From contig OY294054.1 in the NCBI GenBank assembly GCA_958510825.1, positions 13,839,390 to 13,903,389 of the forward strand: a stretch of 64,000 nt of DNA. Direction: 5' to 3'. A program made the translations under genes and the position numbers. Under the pieces are notes generated by a model, which was not told where the DNA came from, did no database searches, and was given only the letters and a program-made list of their open reading frames with translations. This document shows, one piece after another, positions 59,809-64,000 of this stretch (position 1 is its first letter; every line of letters starts with the position of its first letter). Source of the DNA: Brachypterus glaber. Its lineage: Eukaryota > Arthropoda > Insecta > Coleoptera > Kateretidae.

Positions 59809-60338
59809 TTGAATAAATTTAATTGTACCTACAATATAATAATAGCTCCGCATCCTTAAAAATAAACACTATCGTACACTGAAAACTAGGTTCGCGTACT
59901 TGGTGCGTAATATACTATTATCATTATATGACAGATATATTATTATTCAGATCATGGTAGTAATGGTGAAATAGGGCTTGTAAAATGCTAGTCCCTAAGT
60001 GACATTCAAGTTGTTAGGGAAAAGGCACTTGAACCCTATTTCGAGTAGGTACGCTAGATCTACACAGTGTTTTGTAAGAGAATATTCCTTAGGGAGGTTA
60101 TTTATTTTCCATTTTTTTAAAATCATACCTACTACACTTTTTTATGCATTACTTTTATAAACCTATATCAACAGAAAGTTTTAATCGTTATACGGGAAAT
60201 TAAATGTGAAAATTTATATGCCCAGGTTGATAATATTTTAAAATACGTACATGTTAATTTAATAAATTCATAAAATATAATTAACTTTGAAGAAATTGTT
60301 GTTTTTAAATCTATTATATAAAAAAGTAACAAACCTTT

Positions 60339-60380
60339 GTATGTATGTATGTATGTATGTATGTATGTATGTATGTATGT
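60339..60380 (+). repeat. (TGTA)n microsatellite
   Basis: About ten uninterrupted TGTA units, followed by TTTGTTTTTATGGTTGTCAG and GAAACTTGAAATTTGGTA, the same downstream phrase as at 62985. Confidence 0.9.
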
Positions 60381-60440
60381 TTGTTTTTATGGTTGTCAGC
60401 AAACATACTTTTGAAATAGCTAGAAACTTGAAATTTGGTA

Positions 60441-61212
60441 CGTGCATTAGGGTGCCCAGAGTTTTGCCTTTTTTTTATTTTAAAGGTTTTACCCCCCAAA
60501 GTTGTTTATTGGGTTAAGTAGATTACCAGCCTATTTTTTTCAGAATTAAAAAAAAAAGTTGAGGTGGCGCACAGCCGTTTTGTGTGCTGCCTGACTAAGC
60601 TGAAAGGTCCTATCTGTCTATGTTAATCCTATGTACATATTACCTTTCAGCTTAGCACGGCAGGATAATACAAATCGTTTTTCCAGATTTAATTTTTTTT
60701 AAGACTAATAGAAATAAATAAAAATGGATTTTGCACAGAATAGTGATCTAGGATAAATAGGGAGGAACCCTGATTTTTTTTTTAATTTTTAATGAACAAA
60801 TTGCCTTGTTGTAACAATGAAAATTAAAAAGAATATGTGATTGTTGCCAAAAAAAAAAAAAAAAATGAAAAAATTGAAAGTGCTGTTTCTGGCCAAACCT
60901 AATGGGATAACATCAAAATTTTAAATTTTCAATGTCACAAAAAGCCCGTTTGTTGTTTAAAATTAAAAAAAAAAACAGGGTTTCTTATTTATCCTAGAAC
61001 ACTAATCTGCGCGAAACCTATTTTATTCATTTCTGATAGGCCTTAAAAAAATAAATCTGGAAAAACGATTTGTATTACAAAAAACGTATGTGCGCCACCT
61101 CTATTTTTTTTAGTAATTCTGGAAAAATAGGGTAATCTACTCACCCTAATAAAAAACTTTGGGGGTAATACCTTTAAAATTAAAAAAAATCAACACTCTG
61201 AGCACCCTAACG
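60441..61212. mobile_element. 772-bp foldback element
   Basis: Outer CGTGCATTAGGGTGCCCAGA pairs with CTCTGAGCACCCTAACG. Then ACCCCCCAAAGTT pairs with AACTTTGGGGGTAAT, GTAGATTACC with GGTAATCTAC, GAGGTGGCGCACA with TGTGCGCCACCTC, and AATACAAATCGTTTTTCCAG with its inverse at about 61050. Near 60580-60660 is a smaller hairpin (GACTAAGCTGAAAGGT / ACCTTTCAGCTTAGC). It is non-coding. Confidence 0.75.
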
Positions 61213-61403
61213 TGAATGGATTATCGTTAGAGGATAATCCAGGAAAAATGCGAAAAATACGCATATTTTGTCGGCAGATATTTTGGTTCAGAACATTGTG
61301 GCATCAATTTTTATTTAATTCTATTTTAAAAGTGCTGAAAACTAAACAAAAGGAGCTTTTGATCAACTGCTATGGAAAAAATATTTGTATAATTCGCAAA
61401 TAA

Positions 61404-61642
61404 GGGAACGTTCAAGTATTACGTAACGAAAATTGTACCAAAATTCATACACTTCATACCCCCGTTCTCGCGTTATTATAGATTATAGAGATTTCATATT
61501 TTGGCTACCCCCCCTAATAGGGGGTGTGTTAGGGGGGGTAGCCAAAATATGAAATGTCTAGAGCCTTGAATAACGCGAGAACTGAGGTATGAATTGTATG
61601 AATTTTGGTACATTTTGCGTTACGTAATACTTGAACGTTCCC
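61404..61642. mobile_element. 239-bp palindrome, GGGAACGTTCAAGTATTACG ends
   Basis: Left GGGAACGTTCAAGTATTACG, ACCAAAATTCATAC, TTCTCGCGTTAT, TTTCATATTTTGGCTACCCC is mirrored on the right. The centre is C-run then G-run near 61520. A single arm of the same family (TTACGTAATACTTGAACGTT) lies at about 17543-17568. Confidence 0.8.
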
Positions 61643-61654
61643 TAAGTACAAGTT

Positions 61655-62170
61655 GAGTTTATCGACAAAATTTCTAGTGACAAAAAAAATAACCCCTGAA
61701 AAATTATCCACAAAATAACCTGACGAAAATAGGTAAAAAATATGGTAACGACAAAATATTCTGGCGAAAAGATATGCTGGCGATAAAATATTCTGGCGAC
61801 AAAAATGCGGCATTGATTAAGGCCAGAATATTTTGTCGCCAGGATATTTAGTCGCAACTATCTTCTTTGTCCAGATATTATGAACTCGGACATTTTTTCG
61901 CCGAAATAATTTCTGTTTTTTTTTTTTTTTGTCGCCGAACAATTTATTGCTTATTATAGCGAATGGGCTAGGAAATTTTGTGGCTGAGATATTTTAAAGC
62001 CCTATTTTTTTCAGGGTATTTTGGACACAGATAATTTGTAGGATATCCTCTCAAAAACTAGGTGTCACATATATTTTCGAGTTTATTTTTTTGGTTAATT
62101 AAGATATTTTGTCGCAGTTATATTTTTTCGCACCTACATTTTAGTCGGATTATTCTGTCAGTAAACTCAA
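61655..62170. repeat. Degenerate array of GCGACAAAATATTCTGG-like units
   Basis: About a dozen imperfect words built on GCGACAAAATATTCTGG or its inverse (CCAGAATATTTTGTCGCC at 61822) occur at irregular spacing of 20-40 bp. The first half is mostly in one orientation and the second half in the other. GTGGCATCAATT phrases flank it at 61299 and 62223. Open frames across it on the minus strand are by-products. Confidence 0.6.
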
Positions 62171-62937
62171 ATTATGAATTATAGTTTGGTTCAGCGTTTT
62201 ATTACCCAACGTTTAAGTCTTGTGGCATCAATTGGTATTTAATTTAGTACATGTAGTGCAGCGAATGACAATTATGTCCAATAAATCTTTATCTAACTGA
62301 ATTTTCGCATGTAGCTGTAATGGTTTAATATTATATTATACTTTTCGCAGGTTTGCAGAATTCTTTTCATTATAGGTTTAGCTCGGACCCTAAAAAATAT
62401 TTTTTTCGTTAAAAATCAAAAAACTGCACAAAAAAAATCATTCATAAAAAATAAGTGTTAGCTCCCTTAGGGCTCATTTTCAGGCCATCCTTTATAGAAA
62501 CTTTTTGTCTTATTTTTGCATAGAAAATCTACCATTTTCCTTTATTTACCAATTCTGAATTACCCTGTATAAATAGATTTCAAAACTTTTAGGGAAGAAA
62601 CAAAGGTCCAAAAATGGCTCCCAATGGAGTTATAGTATAGTATAAATATATGAAGGACCATATTTATCGCTTTTTTTGTAGAATCACCCTATAAATACTG
62701 CATAAGTAAATTTTTATTCCGCTTTTTAAATCGAGAATTGAAGTTTCAATGTATTTTGCTCAACAGCTAACATATGCCTTGCGCATTATAAACAGTGTTA
62801 TTATAGTACGTACTCTTCTATATTTTTACCAAGATTTTTAATTTCACATAGAGTACCGTAATCAAAAAAAATCTACTATTTTTTATTGCCTAAATCATCT
62901 TATTTTTTTCTGAAACGTCGAAATAAGCAACAAAAAA

Positions 62938-62963
62938 AAATGTCTGTCTGTCGGTCTGTCTGT
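62938..62963 (+). repeat. (TGTC)n microsatellite
   Basis: TGTCTGTCTGTCGGTCTGTC is followed by TGAGCTAGAGACTTGAAATT. See the related structure at 37328. Confidence 0.8.
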
Positions 62964-63283
62964 ATCCACGATAACGCTTTGAGCTAGAGACTTGAAATTT
63001 GGTAAGCAGATGTATTTTTATATTATCTTGGACAAGTTTGTATTTGAGAAAAATTGGTTAAGGTTGAGGGGGTAAATGGGGATAAACTTTTGTTTTGGCC
63101 TTAACTTTTTTATTATTTACAATAGGACAACAATTTAAAAACCACCTAAAAGGTAAATAAAAATTACACAAAAAATGTTACTACCATTTTTTTTCCATGG
63201 CCTCCCTCTGTCACTCAAAAAATAAAAATAAAGCGATATCCATAAAAAATACAAGAAATATTAATATTATAAGAAAGTTATCC

Positions 63284-63451
63284 ATCTGTCGTTAAAATCA
63301 AATGCACAGGAAACAGTGAATAGTACGATTTCATCCTTTTTGGGAATCATCAGTACTGTGTATCCTGTATGTTGTTACTATTTAAATAAAACGTTAGAAA
63401 GATATAAAAGTATAGTGCCATCTATTGATCTATTTGATTTTAACGACAGAT
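63284..63451. mobile_element. 168-bp MITE near the apolpp exon 3 acceptor
   Basis: The ends ATCTGTCGTTAAAATCAAAT and ATTTGATTTTAACGACAGAT are perfect 20-bp inverted repeats. The interior is unique-looking. It lies about 200 bp before the exon 3 splice acceptor. No clear target duplication is seen. Confidence 0.75.
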
Positions 63452-63658
63452 AGATTAGTTTCTTCTATATATTTTCGGTTATTAACCGACAAACGTGCAG
63501 TATATATTTTTATACACTGTCAATTCTTAACTTATTTAATATGAATATTAATTAACGATTTATTTTATTTCTTTATGAGATAGTACTCTCGCTTATTCGA
63601 GGCGTTTTTTTATTTTGTGTCACCTTTTGTTGGACGTGTTGCTAATGGTTTATTTTAG

Positions 63659-64000
63659 TTACAGGAAGTGAAAAATTTAAATACGGTCCGGGCCTGCAGC
63701 AAGATTACAAATACTCTGTCGAAGTTAGGACACTGTTTAACGGTACAAGCAAGAATGAATCGACCCTGTACGTGGAGGGGGTGGCAAGCCTGAGCTTCCT
63801 AACACCTTGCGATGGTATCCTGACCCTGTCGGACGTTAAATTAACCGAATCCATCCCCAGAGATGAAATGGAAAGTTCCGACCATGCTAATAGTGAACAA
63901 TTTTCCTCGGCGATTATCGAGAATGCCTTGAGATTTTCGTTTAATGATGGGATTATAACCGAATTATGTCCCAGCGATAGCGAAAAAAACTGGGTATTGA
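63659..64000 (+). CDS. apolpp: Apolipophorin precursor, exon 3 (start of lipid-transport domain, cut by window edge)
   Basis: Apolipophorin is the large secreted scaffold of insect lipophorin, made in fat body and carrying lipids in haemolymph. This exon is open to the window end with no stop. It encodes GSEKFKYGPGLQQDYKYS, then VEVRTLFNGTSKNESTLYVE, GVASLSFLTPCDGILTLSDV, SSAIIENALRFSFNDGII and SDSEKNWVL. The F-Y-PG--Y-Y start, the beta-strand pattern and the TPCDGIL cysteine fit the N-terminal sheet of large lipid transfer proteins (apolipophorin, vitellogenin, apoB). NGT and NES are N-glycosylation sequons. The C..GSxKFxYxPG context favours apolipophorin over vitellogenin or MTP. Two acceptors 6 nt apart (AG at 63657-63658 or 63663-63664) both keep frame. 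Confidence 0.85.

Larger units (their letters stand above)
47968..63658 (+). other. apolpp: apolpp intron 2 (15.7 kb)
   Basis: The donor is GTAAGAG at 47968 and the acceptor region is TGGTTTATTTTAG/TTACAG at 63658/63664. Contents are a GATCATGTATGG array and palindrome (50.6-51.6 kb), a hairpin (53761-53872), the 1.2-kb repeat (53993-55192), a palindrome with degenerate hammerhead ends (57407-57864), AAATAGTATA repeats, several palindromes at 58.7-61.6 kb, a degenerate array at 61.65-62.17 kb and a MITE at 63284. Weak inverted similarity links 48340-48510 with 49160-49310. In 51600-53700 and 55200-57400 I see nothing I can name. Confidence 0.75.

Noticed and set aside
60314..60499. Frame containing a repeated Tyr-Ile-His-Thr run
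   Set aside because: It is the translation of the (TGTA)n microsatellite.
63659..64000. Reading exon 3 as vitellogenin or MTP
   Set aside because: These relatives share the fold, but the signal peptide, Cys-pair linker and GSxKFxYxPG start fit apolipophorin better; the choice remains to be settled by the rest of the gene.

Overview
The window looks like AT-rich insect nuclear DNA. It has spliced genes with kilobase-scale introns, canonical GT-AG junctions, many foldback and MITE-type repeats, degraded non-LTR retrotransposons, a Penelope-like element and tRNA-derived SINEs. The order of insect cannot be fixed from the sequence; a beetle is a guess. No bacterial operon, CRISPR array or complete single-exon cellular gene is visible. 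Nearly all open frames over 60 codons are chance frames or transposon pieces.

Two real host genes can be read across splice junctions. On the minus strand are the first two coding exons of the calcium-dependent secretion activator CAPS (Cadps): 14748-14614 (45 codons, start ATG confirmed by an in-frame stop just upstream) and 1736-1347 (130 codons). A 12.9-kb intron separates them and the gene continues off the left edge. On the plus strand are the first three coding exons of a large lipid transfer protein, best read as apolipophorin (apolpp): 36486-36549 (signal peptide), 47923-47967 (Cys-pair linker) and 63659-64000 (start of the vitellogenin-type N-terminal lipid-transport domain, cut by the window edge). 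Its introns are 11.4 and 15.7 kb. The two genes are head to head, about 21.7 kb apart. In Drosophila melanogaster both lie on the small fourth chromosome, so this looks like retained ancestral linkage.

Layout: 1-14774 is Cadps 5' coding region and introns, with repeats including a Penelope-like element at 11357-11928. 14775-36321 is the intergenic spacer, with a 3.4-kb composite palindrome (14976-18426), a tandem array (23.2-24.4 kb), two SINEs, a LINE with a frameshift (26.9-28.2 kb) and a 5'-truncated jockey-clade LINE with a 12-bp target duplication (31281-32884) that sits inside an older palindromic element. 36.2-36.5 kb is the probable apolpp promoter, with a foldback element ending less than 300 bp upstream of the ATG. 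36550-47922 and 47968-63658 are apolpp introns, containing a hAT-type MITE with TSD and a paralogous empty site (39101-39611), several palindromes, a 1.2-kb unknown repeat shared with the Cadps intron, and a degenerate array rich in GCGACAAAATATTCTGG (61.65-62.17 kb).

The most unusual signals are hammerhead-ribozyme-like cores. They occur in the 103-bp inverted terminal repeats of the Penelope-like element (11.4 and 11.85 kb), as an isolated core at 58.2 kb, and in degenerate form in a 458-bp palindrome at 57.4-57.9 kb.
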